Source: Clostridia bacterium
GTDB lineage: Bacteria; Bacillota_A; Clostridia; Oscillospirales; CAG-272
Assembly: GCA_017453335.1 (NCBI GenBank)
Contig: JAFTKI010000057.1
Location: 1 to 17,127, forward strand
Length of the DNA stretch: 17,127 nucleotides
Direction: 5' to 3'
The position numbers and the translations under genes are program-made. Of this stretch, positions 1 to 7,407 are shown in pieces. Position 1 is the stretch's first letter; each line of letters begins with the position of its first letter. Under the pieces are notes generated by a model that worked only from the letters and a program-made list of their open reading frames with translations, was not told the origin of the DNA and did not search any database.

Positions 1-37
1 TCAGCTTCGCTGACAGCTCCCTTTACACAAGGGAGCC
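1..37. repeat. Palindromic intergenic repeat, two small hairpins
   Basis: Two adjacent hairpins: TCAGC/GCTGA with a TTC loop (1-13), then GCTCCCTT/AAGGGAGC with a TACAC loop (16-36). The arrangement resembles short dispersed palindromic repeats found between genes in gut Clostridia; family membership is from memory, not a search. The window edge may cut it. Confidence 0.5.
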
Positions 38-103
38 TTTCCCACAAAAATATTCTGCGCTGACTTTTGCTTTCTCTTCTGCCCATCGGCATAGCCTATT
101 TTG

Positions 104-128
104 AACCCCGCCACTATGGCGGGGTTTT
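104..128 (+). terminator. Rho-independent terminator
   Basis: Stem CCCCGCC (106-112) and GGCGGGG (118-124) with an ACTAT loop, extended by AA/TT, then TTTT. It would end a plus-strand transcript entering from the left of the window. Confidence 0.75.
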
Positions 129-136
129 CGTGATAC

Positions 137-174
137 AAAAAGAGTTGACTTACTTTTGTAAGTCAACTCTTTTT
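137..174. terminator. Bidirectional terminator, perfect 17-bp stem
   Basis: A perfect inverted repeat: arm 137-153, loop TTTT, arm 158-174. A-runs on the left and T-runs on the right let it work in both directions. On the minus strand it lies about 5 bases past the stop codon of the cysteine-rich gene (179-1036) and should be its terminator. Confidence 0.85.
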
Positions 175-178
175 TTGA

Positions 179-1036
179 TCAGCTACCGCATCCGCAACGC
201 GAGGGATGGTCGCCCGTATGATTGCCGCCGGATACACCTTGTGTGCAAAATTCATTTACCGGGAACGGCATACTGCGAAATACGCGGCAAGGATTGTCAT
301 CCTCTACCGATGCACATTCCTTTTCGGGAATGCAGTATTCGGTTCCCTGCACCAGAAGCTGCGTGGGACGAACCAAGCGAACCACCGAGAAAAGTCCCAA
401 GGAAACGGTCAGATAGCGTCCTGCGCGATGATCGTCGTCGTCAAACATCAACGGCTCGCTCAAGGAAGAAAGCACCGAATCGGGAAGGTCGTTTTCCTGG
501 CAGCAACAGCAGCAGTTGCAGTTGCAATCGGTAACCTTTTCCACGATCTTGGTGTCCAGGATCACGGGACTGACAACCTCCACATAAGCGGTGGGCAGAT
601 TGTGCTCACAGCACACGGGCTGAGGCAAAGCACAAAAATCACTGCAGGGTTGGCTCTTGAAGATGCTGACGTTATTCTCGCCGCCGAAAAGAACGACGCG
701 CTTTTCCAGTACGGCAATTCCTTCCAGCTCCTGAGAGCGTCCGCCGCCGATGCAGGCTTCAAAGGTCAGCTTTACATAAAAACGAATGGTCAGCGCGTAA
801 AAGCCGCAGTTGAACTGAATGGGATCGATCCCGATATAGCTCCAAACGATCTTGGCACTTTTGGCGCGAATGGCACCTGTGTGTTCCAACACTTCGTTTC
901 CAAAGCACGAAAGATAAACGCGTACACGCTCAAAGCAGTCTCGATCGCGGCATGAGTCTAACACGCGGTTGGTGTCGATACATACCGTTTCACGAGCTGC
1001 TCCGGAGCCGCTACACGGAAATCTGTTTTCCGCCAT
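179..1036 (-). CDS. Cysteine-rich conserved hypothetical protein
   Basis: The product is 285 aa with about 24 cysteines and no signal peptide or membrane segment. I chose the ATG at 1036 because AGGAG lies 10 bases upstream (1047-1051); the longer ORF to 1114 has no such site. The N-terminal half has regular spaced motifs (VCIDTNRVLDSCRDRDC, then segments rich in FYVK and VEK-like strands). The middle carries DCNCNCCCCC, five consecutive cysteines, and the tail ends in CGCGS after a His/Cys-containing stretch. It resembles a protein family I recall from many spore-forming Clostridia, annotated only as hypothetical; a spore-coat-like or metal-binding role is a guess. It is followed at once by a strong terminator and preceded by a 105-bp gap with a plausible promoter, so it is probably its own unit, although no terminator separates it from the mannosidase operon upstream. 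Confidence 0.8.
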   Translation of the reverse strand: MAENRFPCSGSGAARETVCIDTNRVLDSCRDRDCFERVRVYLSCFGNEVLEHTGAIRAKSAKIVWSYIGIDPIQFNCGFYALTIRFYVKLTFEACIGGGRSQELEGIAVLEKRVVLFGGENNVSIFKSQPCSDFCALPQPVCCEHNLPTAYVEVVSPVILDTKIVEKVTDCNCNCCCCCQENDLPDSVLSSLSEPLMFDDDDHRAGRYLTVSLGLFSVVRLVRPTQLLVQGTEYCIPEKECASVEDDNPCRVFRSMPFPVNEFCTQGVSGGNHTGDHPSRCGCGS

Positions 1037-1085
1037 AGTTGAATATCTCCTTTGCATAAATTCAGAGAAGGTCTCTCTCGATATC

Positions 1086-1114
1086 ATTCTATGCGGTTCG
1101 GCAAATTTTGACAC
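1086..1114 (-). promoter_or_regulatory. Candidate promoter for the cysteine-rich gene
   Basis: On the minus strand, GTGTCA (1109-1114) and TAGAAT (1086-1091) are separated by 17 bp. The -10 box is good and the -35 box matches consensus at 4 of 6 positions. A transcript would start about 45 bases before the ATG at 1036. Confidence 0.4.
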
Positions 1115-1141
1115 CGTTTGAAGCGGGTTATAATCGATCTT

Positions 1142-1741
1142 TTATGCTTCCGTACCGAAAATGCGCTTTTCTACAGTGGCGCAGAGATAATGGTACACGG
1201 GCAGGTGGTATTCCTGAACCCGATAAGTCTCCTTGGCAGGCACGCGGATCGTCAGATCGGCAACCGATGCAAGCGCGCCGCCGTTCTCGCCTGTCAGTGC
1301 CAGCACCGTGATTCCCATTGCCCGTGCCAGCTTTGCCGCACGAAGCACGTTTTCGGCATTTCCCGAGGTGGAGATCGCAATCAGAAGATCGCCCTTTGTG
1401 CCAAGCCCGTACAAGAGCTGTGCGTATACCATTGCGGGGTCCATATCGTTGAGCGTTGCGGTAAAGGCCGCCATGATCGAGGGCAACGGAATTGCAGGCA
1501 AAGAGCCCTGCAAGCCCGAACGCAGATCCTCGGGGATGCTTTCATCGCGGACGGTACGGTTGAACAGAAACGATTTCAACAGCTCTCCCGCGATATGCTC
1601 GCAGTCCGACGAGCTGCCTCCGTTTCCGCAAAGCAAAACCTTTCCTTTTTGTTGATATGTTTTTACAATGCAATCGACAGCCTGCTCGAGAGCTTCGCGG
1701 CAAGATGCCAATTCCGGATAATGGCTTAGTAATTGATTCAT
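1142..1741 (-). CDS. SIS-domain phosphosugar isomerase, GmhA-like
   Basis: A 199-aa single SIS domain, the usual length for the GmhA (sedoheptulose-7-phosphate isomerase)/DiaA group. The phosphosugar loop GNGGSSSD is at 39-46 and STSG at about 124-127. The four metal ligands of GmhA can be placed by spacing: H49 and E53 (HxxxE), and Q176 and H184 (Q-x7-H), which favours an active isomerase over a DiaA-type structural protein. It is the last gene of the GH38-ROK-SIS operon and overlaps the kinase stop by 4 bp (ATGA at 1738-1741), indicating translational coupling. No gmhB or hldE homologue is visible, so heptose synthesis is not supported by context; isomerization of a mannose-derived phosphosugar is an inference. 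Cytoplasmic. Confidence 0.88.
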   Translation of the reverse strand: MNQLLSHYPELASCREALEQAVDCIVKTYQQKGKVLLCGNGGSSSDCEHIAGELLKSFLFNRTVRDESIPEDLRSGLQGSLPAIPLPSIMAAFTATLNDMDPAMVYAQLLYGLGTKGDLLIAISTSGNAENVLRAAKLARAMGITVLALTGENGGALASVADLTIRVPAKETYRVQEYHLPVYHYLCATVEKRIFGTEA

Positions 1742-2706
1742 TTTTCTTCCTCCCGTTTCTTTTGATCAATCGCAACCGAAAGAGCCGCAATATCTCCAAG
1801 TGATTCTCCAAGCTCCGCAGGCAGAATTTTGCAGGCTTCGGCATTGGTCGGCAACGCTTCGGCAAAAATCGCCTCTTTCATAGAGGGGATCAACAGGTCT
1901 GCCGAGCGCACATAAATGCTGCCGATCACGATACGCTCGGGATTGAGCAGATCGATCAGCACGGCAAGGCCGCGGCCAAGCATCTCTCCTGCCTTGCGAT
2001 AAACCTCTTTGGCTATCGGATCGCCGTTCTTTGCGGCGTTTGCAACAGTGGCCGCTGTGACGCGCTCAAGCTCCTCTTTGCTTTTACAATAGGCAGTGCT
2101 CTCACCGCACTGAAGGCGCTCCAAGGCATAGGTCTGTGCGAGCTGAGCAATACCGCCTCCACTTGCAAAGCCTTCCAAGGAGCCGCTTTTTCCATACCCC
2201 ACAGGCCCGAATCGGCTCATGCGGATATGTCCCACCTCGCCGGCACCTCCCGTAGAACCGCTGTACAAGGCGCCGTTTAAGATCAACCCTGCGCCCAGTC
2301 CTGTTCCAAAGGTCAGAAACACCATGTTACGGCATCCCTTGCCCGCGCCGAAACGCCATTCTGCCAACGCACACGCATCGGCATCGTTGCACAAATATGC
2401 GGGAATTCCACATTCTTTTTCCAGCATGGACGTGATCGGAATATCATCCCATCCCGGCAGGTTGGGTGGCGAGAGGATCCTGCCGTTTTGAGGATCCAAC
2501 GGGCCGCCGCAGCTGATACCGATCGCCTCGGCTTTTCCGAAGCTCTTGACGGTTTCAATGATTTTAGCAATTGCAAAGTCGACACCACGATCGTTTTCAA
2601 AGCGTTCCTTTTGCAGAATTTCGCCCGTCTCGGTTCCCTTTACGATCGCAATCTTGGTGCCGCCGATATCTACACCAATATACTCTTTCACGATTTCTTT
2701 TTCCAC
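1738..2706 (-). CDS. ROK-family sugar kinase, zinc-cysteine-less subtype
   Basis: A 322-aa cytoplasmic ATP-dependent sugar kinase. The phosphate loop DIGGTK is at 13-18, the catalytic aspartate is D108 in NDADACALAEW, GTGLGAG is at 134-140, and the GEVGH histidine is H160. The normal ROK signature has a CxCGxxGC zinc site after this histidine; here the region reads FGPVGYGKSGSLEGF with no cysteines. The start is ambiguous: GTG at 2706 (used here, 19-bp overlap with the mannosidase) or GTG at 2691, which overlaps the mannosidase stop as GTGA and gives 317 aa. The motifs are intact either way. Between a mannosidase and an isomerase, it probably phosphorylates mannose or a related hexose; the exact substrate cannot be read from sequence. 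Confidence 0.9.
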   Translation of the reverse strand: MEKEIVKEYIGVDIGGTKIAIVKGTETGEILQKERFENDRGVDFAIAKIIETVKSFGKAEAIGISCGGPLDPQNGRILSPPNLPGWDDIPITSMLEKECGIPAYLCNDADACALAEWRFGAGKGCRNMVFLTFGTGLGAGLILNGALYSGSTGGAGEVGHIRMSRFGPVGYGKSGSLEGFASGGGIAQLAQTYALERLQCGESTAYCKSKEELERVTAATVANAAKNGDPIAKEVYRKAGEMLGRGLAVLIDLLNPERIVIGSIYVRSADLLIPSMKEAIFAEALPTNAEACKILPAELGESLGDIAALSVAIDQKKREEEK

Positions 2707-5063
2707 TCCATAAAGTTCAGATCAACACCGTTCTCAGACAGTGTTTTGATAGCATAGGGCTCCACCGACAAAGAAAGCTGCTTGCCCAGCAAATTCAAGC
2801 TTCCCGTTGCATGGGTTCCATTCGTTTCCAGAACACGCACGATCGCGCCGTCCCCGTCCTCTGCCATCTTGATTGCCGTAAGCATAAGATCCTCGCTGTC
2901 ACAGTTACAGCCCTGGTAACACTCACCCAAGGGTCCGTGGTGGAAGGTTTCGGTCACACATCGGGGGGCGGTATTCAGAAGTGCCGCGCGGCGATGCGCA
3001 TCGGACTTGGAGCGATACGGGAAGATCTGATAAGTAAAGCGGTGATTGCCCTGATCAATATAGGTGCAACGGTCGTCGCGCGTACCGAAATGGTCTGCAT
3101 AAACGGCTCCGCGGAGAATGGTCATGCGGATCTCGGTTTCGGTGGAATCATAAGCGTATTTTCCCGTGTTGGCTACGCAAATGCCATTGGAAGCAAACCA
3201 CTTGCCAAACGGCTCCTCACCTGCACAGAGAGGACGCTCGATCACGCCGTAAGGAATTTCACACAGCACCGAATCTTTGGCGGGAAAACCGATCTTGAAT
3301 GCCTTGTGCTTCTCGTGGAAATCGACCTCCCCCTCAACCTTGATCGCATCATCGCCCTTGTAGAGCGTGTAGTAGCGGGTCAAGACCGAATTGCTGCAAG
3401 CCGTTCTGACGCGCAAGGTAGCACTGATCGCGCCTTGCTCCACCACGGAAAATTCCGCGTTTCCAAAACGACCGCACTCCTCGCCCAAATCAAACTTTCC
3501 ATGAGCCCATGTATCACATTCGGTCTCATCGGTCAGGATCGAGCTGACAGTCCCTTCAAACAGCGTTTTTTGCGCCTTTTTATCGTAAATTTTGGAAATC
3601 TCACCACTCTGGGGATCAAAGGTAACTTGGATACAATCGTTTTCCAGGCTGTACTCGGTTGCCTTTACGCCGTCTTCAAATACAGCAGCCTCGCCGTTTT
3701 GGAAGGCACGGTAAACACGGTAACCGTATGCGGGAAGCTCAACCATAAAAGTGGTGTTGTAGATATCGCCGTTCTGGTTGGTCTGCTCTCCGCGCACAAG
3801 CTGGAACGGGATCTCTTTTCCGGTTTCATCGCAAATCCGCTCGGGCCATACACGCATACGAACGACCGTCCGTACAGGAAACGCGTGAGGGTTGAAGATC
3901 ACAAGCGGTGTTCCCAGCTTTTCATGCTCCCACACGAATTTGTGCTTGCCGCGCAGCTTGAAGGAATCCTTTGAGCCGTCTCCCGTCTCGATCTTTCTGC
4001 AAATTGCCTGCAGGGCGCCGTTGATCGCCTGCTCGGCAATGCTCATGGTCTCGCCAAACAGATACGAAGCATCACGGTAAACGCTTTCGATCGCACAGCC
4101 TGCCAAAATATCGTGGAACTGATTGAACAACAGATTTTTCCAGGCTTTACGAAGTCTCTTTTTGGGATATTCATATCCAACCAAGCGATTGGCAAGCAAG
4201 CAATAGCGCTCTGCTTCCAGCACGGTCTCCTCACATTTTCGGTTCATATCCTTCACATAAGTCAGAACACTGTAGCAACCGCGTGCATGGTGATGCAGTT
4301 CTCCCGTATAGACGGGCAAATTACTCTTGCCCGATTCTTCAAAATAGGTGTCGGGCGTGGAAAACTTTGCAATCGGGATCTTTTTATCCATGATCGCATC
4401 GATCAGCTTTGCGGAAGGTCCTCCGCCGTGATTGCCGATTCCATAGAACGCCATACGCGGAACGCCGTCTTTTTCGGTCATCTCCACAATGGTATCCAAA
4501 ACATCAAGCGTATCCAAATGGATATTATATCGGAACGGAATACGTCCTGCCGTAACGGTGCTTCCATCGTCACTTTCCCAAGTGAACAGGTCGCTTTCCA
4601 TGGTTTTTTCGTTGTAATCGGGACGCATAAAGACATAGTTTTCCATATCTGCGCCGCGCAGGATTTTCGGCAAGGAAGCGTTGTGTCCAAAGCTGTCTAC
4701 GTTGTATCCCGTTTTTACGGTGATGCCGAATTTTTCTTTGAAATATCGTTGTGCGATCAGTGCGTGACGTGCAAAGCTTTCTCCCGAGGGAATATTGCAG
4801 TCGGGCTGGAGAAACCAACCTCCTACAATGTTCCATCTGCCCTCTTTTACACGCTGACGGATCTCTTCAAACATTTCGGGATCGGTCTTTTCGATCCACT
4901 GATAGTAAACGGCACACGCCGAGGTATATTGAAATTCATCGGTTTCCTTCATGCGGTCCAATGCACTGCGAAATGAAGCCAAAACCTCAGAGTACCCGTC
5001 CTGCCATCTCCAAAGCCATACGGGGTCAATATGCGAATTTCCGATCAAATGCACTTTTTTCAT
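2688..5063 (-). CDS. Alpha-mannosidase, glycoside hydrolase family 38
   Basis: A 791-aa protein with the GH38 signatures. HIDPVWLW starts at H11, with H11 and D13 as zinc ligands. The nucleophile D123 is in NVDSFGH. GNHGGGPS is at 210-217, GELHHHARG at about 254-262, and FNQFHDILAG supplies the fourth zinc ligand, H317. The C-terminal half is the beta-sandwich part of the family. There is no signal peptide, so it should act in the cytoplasm on imported manno-oligosaccharides, for example from host or yeast N-glycans. The start ATG at 5063 has AGGAG 7-12 bases upstream. It is the first gene of the operon with the ROK kinase and SIS isomerase, and is divergent from an AraC regulator. Linkage specificity (alpha-1,2/1,3/1,6) cannot be assigned. 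Confidence 0.95.
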   Translation of the reverse strand: MKKVHLIGNSHIDPVWLWRWQDGYSEVLASFRSALDRMKETDEFQYTSACAVYYQWIEKTDPEMFEEIRQRVKEGRWNIVGGWFLQPDCNIPSGESFARHALIAQRYFKEKFGITVKTGYNVDSFGHNASLPKILRGADMENYVFMRPDYNEKTMESDLFTWESDDGSTVTAGRIPFRYNIHLDTLDVLDTIVEMTEKDGVPRMAFYGIGNHGGGPSAKLIDAIMDKKIPIAKFSTPDTYFEESGKSNLPVYTGELHHHARGCYSVLTYVKDMNRKCEETVLEAERYCLLANRLVGYEYPKKRLRKAWKNLLFNQFHDILAGCAIESVYRDASYLFGETMSIAEQAINGALQAICRKIETGDGSKDSFKLRGKHKFVWEHEKLGTPLVIFNPHAFPVRTVVRMRVWPERICDETGKEIPFQLVRGEQTNQNGDIYNTTFMVELPAYGYRVYRAFQNGEAAVFEDGVKATEYSLENDCIQVTFDPQSGEISKIYDKKAQKTLFEGTVSSILTDETECDTWAHGKFDLGEECGRFGNAEFSVVEQGAISATLRVRTACSNSVLTRYYTLYKGDDAIKVEGEVDFHEKHKAFKIGFPAKDSVLCEIPYGVIERPLCAGEEPFGKWFASNGICVANTGKYAYDSTETEIRMTILRGAVYADHFGTRDDRCTYIDQGNHRFTYQIFPYRSKSDAHRRAALLNTAPRCVTETFHHGPLGECYQGCNCDSEDLMLTAIKMAEDGDGAIVRVLETNGTHATGSLNLLGKQLSLSVEPYAIKTLSENGVDLNFMEWKKKS

Positions 5064-5088
5064 CGTCTTGCTCCTTTTCTTTTTTTCT

Positions 5089-5103
5089 ATTTTATCATTG
5101 ATA
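5089..5103 (-). promoter_or_regulatory. Candidate -10 box and overlapping palindrome upstream of the mannosidase
   Basis: On the minus strand TAAAAT (5089-5094) could be a -10 box, but no good -35 box lies 17 bp upstream. The palindrome TATCA-T-TGATA (5093-5103) overlaps it. A weak core promoter next to an AraC gene fits activator control; this is inference. Confidence 0.35.
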
Positions 5104-5126
5104 GGAAAGAAAAAAATATGTTTTTA

Positions 5127-5155
5127 TTGTCTTTTTTTAAGATTTATGGTATAAT
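5127..5155 (+). promoter_or_regulatory. Promoter of the first AraC regulator
   Basis: TTGTCT (5127-5132), a 17-bp spacer, then a consensus TATAAT (5150-5155). It lies 34 bases before the ATG at 5190, and GGAG (5178-5181) precedes that start. Confidence 0.75.
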
Positions 5156-5189
5156 AGGTATCATAAAAGAAAAAAACGGAGATAAACGT

Positions 5190-5954
5190 ATGAAACGCTA
5201 TACCAAGGAACGATATATCGGCTCCGGCGGAATTGTCGCGCGGGAAAAAACGATCAGCGGCGAATATTCCACCCACCGCCACGAATTTTATGAAATTGAA
5301 TACATTTTGTCGGGAAGCGGTGAATACCGCATCGACGATAACGTATACGAGATCAAAGCGGGAATGCTCTTTTTTATGACTCCCTTTCATTTTCACAGTG
5401 TTTCGGCGCAGGATTGCAAGGTATACAACATCATGTTTTCCGAGAGTCTTTGCGATACCAATTTTCTCGTTCGTCTGCTGCATTCCGACGACTCCCCTGC
5501 AATTGACACAGACGGCTCCGATACGGATTTCTGGAAGGCTGTGTTACACGAGATCGTTTCTGCCGAGCGCGATACGATGTATGCAAGCTATCTCTTAAAC
5601 AGCGTTCTCGGGAAACTTGCATCGAAGCACCTCAACTCTGATACGGTAGCGCCCCCGATCAAGAATGCCATGCTGTATCTTTTGCATCATTTTCGGGAAA
5701 ATCCGACGCTTGCGCAAACGGCAGAGCACGTGGGATATGCTCCTTCCTATTTTTCTGCTGTATTCAAGCAAGAAACGGGGTTTGGATACAAGGAGTATCT
5801 GGATCGGCTGCGGTTTGACTATGCAAAAAAGCTGATCAAGCACTCACGGATGCCGATGATCCAAATTTGCCGTGAGAGCGGTTTTGACGACTATCCCAAT
5901 TTTATCCGCCGCTTCAAGAAGCGCTTTGGAGTATCACCGGCAAATATGGATTGA
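5190..5954 (+). CDS. AraC-family transcriptional regulator (mannosidase operon)
   Basis: A 254-aa protein with an N-terminal cupin sensor domain (HRHEFYEIEY, H29/H31, about residues 25-90) and a C-terminal AraC DNA-binding domain (about 155-250). The first HTH is in NPTLAQTAEHVGYAPSYFS. The second includes IQICRESGFDDYPNFIRRF, the AraC signature region. The ATG at 5190 was chosen over the longer frame from 5031 because of GGAG 8 bases upstream and the promoter at 5127-5155. It is divergent from the GH38-ROK-SIS operon across a 126-bp gap, so it is probably that operon's activator responding to a manno-sugar; the ligand is unknown. Confidence 0.9.
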   Translation: MKRYTKERYIGSGGIVAREKTISGEYSTHRHEFYEIEYILSGSGEYRIDDNVYEIKAGMLFFMTPFHFHSVSAQDCKVYNIMFSESLCDTNFLVRLLHSDDSPAIDTDGSDTDFWKAVLHEIVSAERDTMYASYLLNSVLGKLASKHLNSDTVAPPIKNAMLYLLHHFRENPTLAQTAEHVGYAPSYFSAVFKQETGFGYKEYLDRLRFDYAKKLIKHSRMPMIQICRESGFDDYPNFIRRFKKRFGVSPANMD

Positions 5955-5984
5955 TACTACAAAATCAAATGATTAAAAGGTTTT

Positions 5985-6053
5985 CGCCCGCCTTTTTCAA
6001 AAGGCGGCGCAGGTGAAGGGCGCGTAGCCCTTCTCGCGCTCCGCAGAGCGCGA
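5985..6053. repeat. Three consecutive hairpins, intergenic repeat
   Basis: Between convergent genes lie three stem-loops in a row: CCGCCTTTTT/AAAAAGGCGG (about 5988-6007), GAAGGGC/GCCCTTC (6015-6021, 6027-6033) and TCGCGCTC/GAGCGCGA (6034-6041, 6046-6053). They form a unit with GC-rich stems and very short spacers. It has the look of a dispersed REP-like element, but no second copy occurs in this window. Confidence 0.55.
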
Positions 6054-6156
6054 AATACTTTTGGCGTTTCTTTTTTGTAAGCTTTTTTCTTTGCGCCATT
6101 GGCTTCAAAGAAAAAAGCGTCTAAAAAATTTTGCGATTCTGCAAAGAGAATTAACC

Positions 6157-6201
6157 AAAAAAGAGGATGGCTCGAATGCAAATTTGAGACATCCTCTTTT
6201 T
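6157..6201. terminator. Bidirectional terminator between convergent genes
   Basis: Stem AAGAGGATG (6161-6169) and CATCCTCTT (6190-6198), flanked by A-runs on the left and T-runs on the right, with a further inner CTC/GAG pairing. It sits 4 bases before the stop codon of the CE15 esterase (minus strand), and would also end the AraC transcript on the plus strand. Confidence 0.85.
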
Positions 6202-6204
6202 GTT

Positions 6205-7314
6205 TTATTTTGTTTCTCCCTTGATAAAATCAATAAAGAAATTCCAGTTATCGCGTCCGAGGTAGTGCGGTCCCGGGCAATGGAAAAAGGCAATGTTTCC
6301 CTTGATGCTCTTCCCTCCCACGGGCGGCAAAGTATCATACGGACGGTCAAGCCCCGCAACGCCCAGCTTTTCGTAGGCAACAGATGCCGCCTCGCACGCC
6401 AGATATTGCGCTTCTGTGTCTGCCCACTTATCAAGCTCGTTTGCGATCACACAAAGCTTTCTCGGGGCAACCAGTGCCAACAGATAGTGCTGATCGTAAG
6501 GCTGTGCCTCCTCGTTATCCCCATACATTTTGTAATGCGGATTGGAAAAGAACGGGAAATTACGGCATATACGCTCGATCGACTCACCCGTGGTCTCACG
6601 GGAAATCGCCGCACCCGAGCAGCCCGAATTGTTACATAAAACGCCAGCGAAAAGCGTGTCGGTCGCCGCCGTCAAAAGTGCGGTCTTACCAAGACGTGAG
6701 TGTCCCGAAACGTAAAGATTCTCGGGATCAACATAGCCTTCATCCACCAGATAATGTCCGATCAGTCGAGCGGCATAGCTCCAGATTGCAACCTTTCCCG
6801 CAGAGGTTGGTTTGGTTCGGTCGGGAGAAAGCAGTGGCGCAAGACCGTCACCAAAATCGTCATTATCAAATGTGATATCGTTGAAATCCACGCGGGCAAT
6901 CCCCACCTGCCGTTCCATCAGCTCCTCCATCGGCAAAAAGCTGCGCTCCATCGACGGAGCAAAGTCGAGAGCCACTACCAGAGGATCGGTCTTTTCCCGC
7001 GTCGGCAAAAACAGATACACCGGAAACGATGCACTCTTTCCGTCCTTTTCAAAGCAAAACCGAAACCGCTTGTAGATCTCGCATTTTCCCGCATAGTGCC
7101 GAAACGGCTTATCGGAACGGTCAACTTCAACCTCTACCCACCGCTTCAAGCCATCGGTCTCCACAAAGCCGTATTCCTCGGTCAGCATCACGTTGATCAT
7201 TGCCTCGCGGTCAAGATCACCGTTTTGATCGTAAATGTAATCGGGCAGGGAGAAATCCTTGGAATATCGATCGGTCTTTCCGAGAATATCCGAATGAAAT
7301 TTCAAAGCATTCAT
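6205..7314 (-). CDS. CE15-type glucuronoyl esterase (alpha/beta hydrolase)
   Basis: A 369-aa alpha/beta hydrolase resembling bacterial CE15 4-O-methylglucuronoyl esterases, which cut esters on the carboxyl group of glucuronic acid. The nucleophile motif GHSRLGK gives S206. NNSGCSGAAISRE (228-240) follows, then DNEEAQPYDQH (266-276), and CPGPH gives the catalytic histidine H350. The acid is probably D295 or D299 in NELDKWAD, as the fungal-position glutamate is not evident. No signal peptide: unlike many CE15 enzymes it should be cytoplasmic. The ATG at 7314 is preceded by AAGGAGGA at 6-base spacing; the longer frame from 7353 has no such site. It is the last gene of the uronate cluster, 93 bp after the CapA-like gene. 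A weak internal promoter is possible there, with TTAAAAT in the gap. Substrate is inferred. Confidence 0.82.
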   Translation of the reverse strand: MNALKFHSDILGKTDRYSKDFSLPDYIYDQNGDLDREAMINVMLTEEYGFVETDGLKRWVEVEVDRSDKPFRHYAGKCEIYKRFRFCFEKDGKSASFPVYLFLPTREKTDPLVVALDFAPSMERSFLPMEELMERQVGIARVDFNDITFDNDDFGDGLAPLLSPDRTKPTSAGKVAIWSYAARLIGHYLVDEGYVDPENLYVSGHSRLGKTALLTAATDTLFAGVLCNNSGCSGAAISRETTGESIERICRNFPFFSNPHYKMYGDNEEAQPYDQHYLLALVAPRKLCVIANELDKWADTEAQYLACEAASVAYEKLGVAGLDRPYDTLPPVGGKSIKGNIAFFHCPGPHYLGRDNWNFFIDFIKGETK

Positions 7315-7407
7315 AATATATCCTCCTTGAATCGCTTTTTTGTATTTTAACATACTTTCAAGGCGATTGGAATTGCGTCTGTTGCTTTTCGGTTTGCGAA
7401 AATTGCT

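Noticed and set aside
206..955. A 249-codon plus-strand frame over the cysteine-rich gene
   Set aside because: The minus-strand frame has a good ribosome-binding site, a promoter and a terminator right after its stop, and a family-like motif pattern; the plus frame has none of these.
1142..1741. Heptose biosynthesis gene (true gmhA function)
   Set aside because: The family fits, but no partner heptose genes are visible and the operon is catabolic, so the gene symbol was withheld.
2571..3974. A 467-codon plus-strand frame
   Set aside because: Antisense to the GH38 mannosidase, whose conserved motifs and operon structure are clear.
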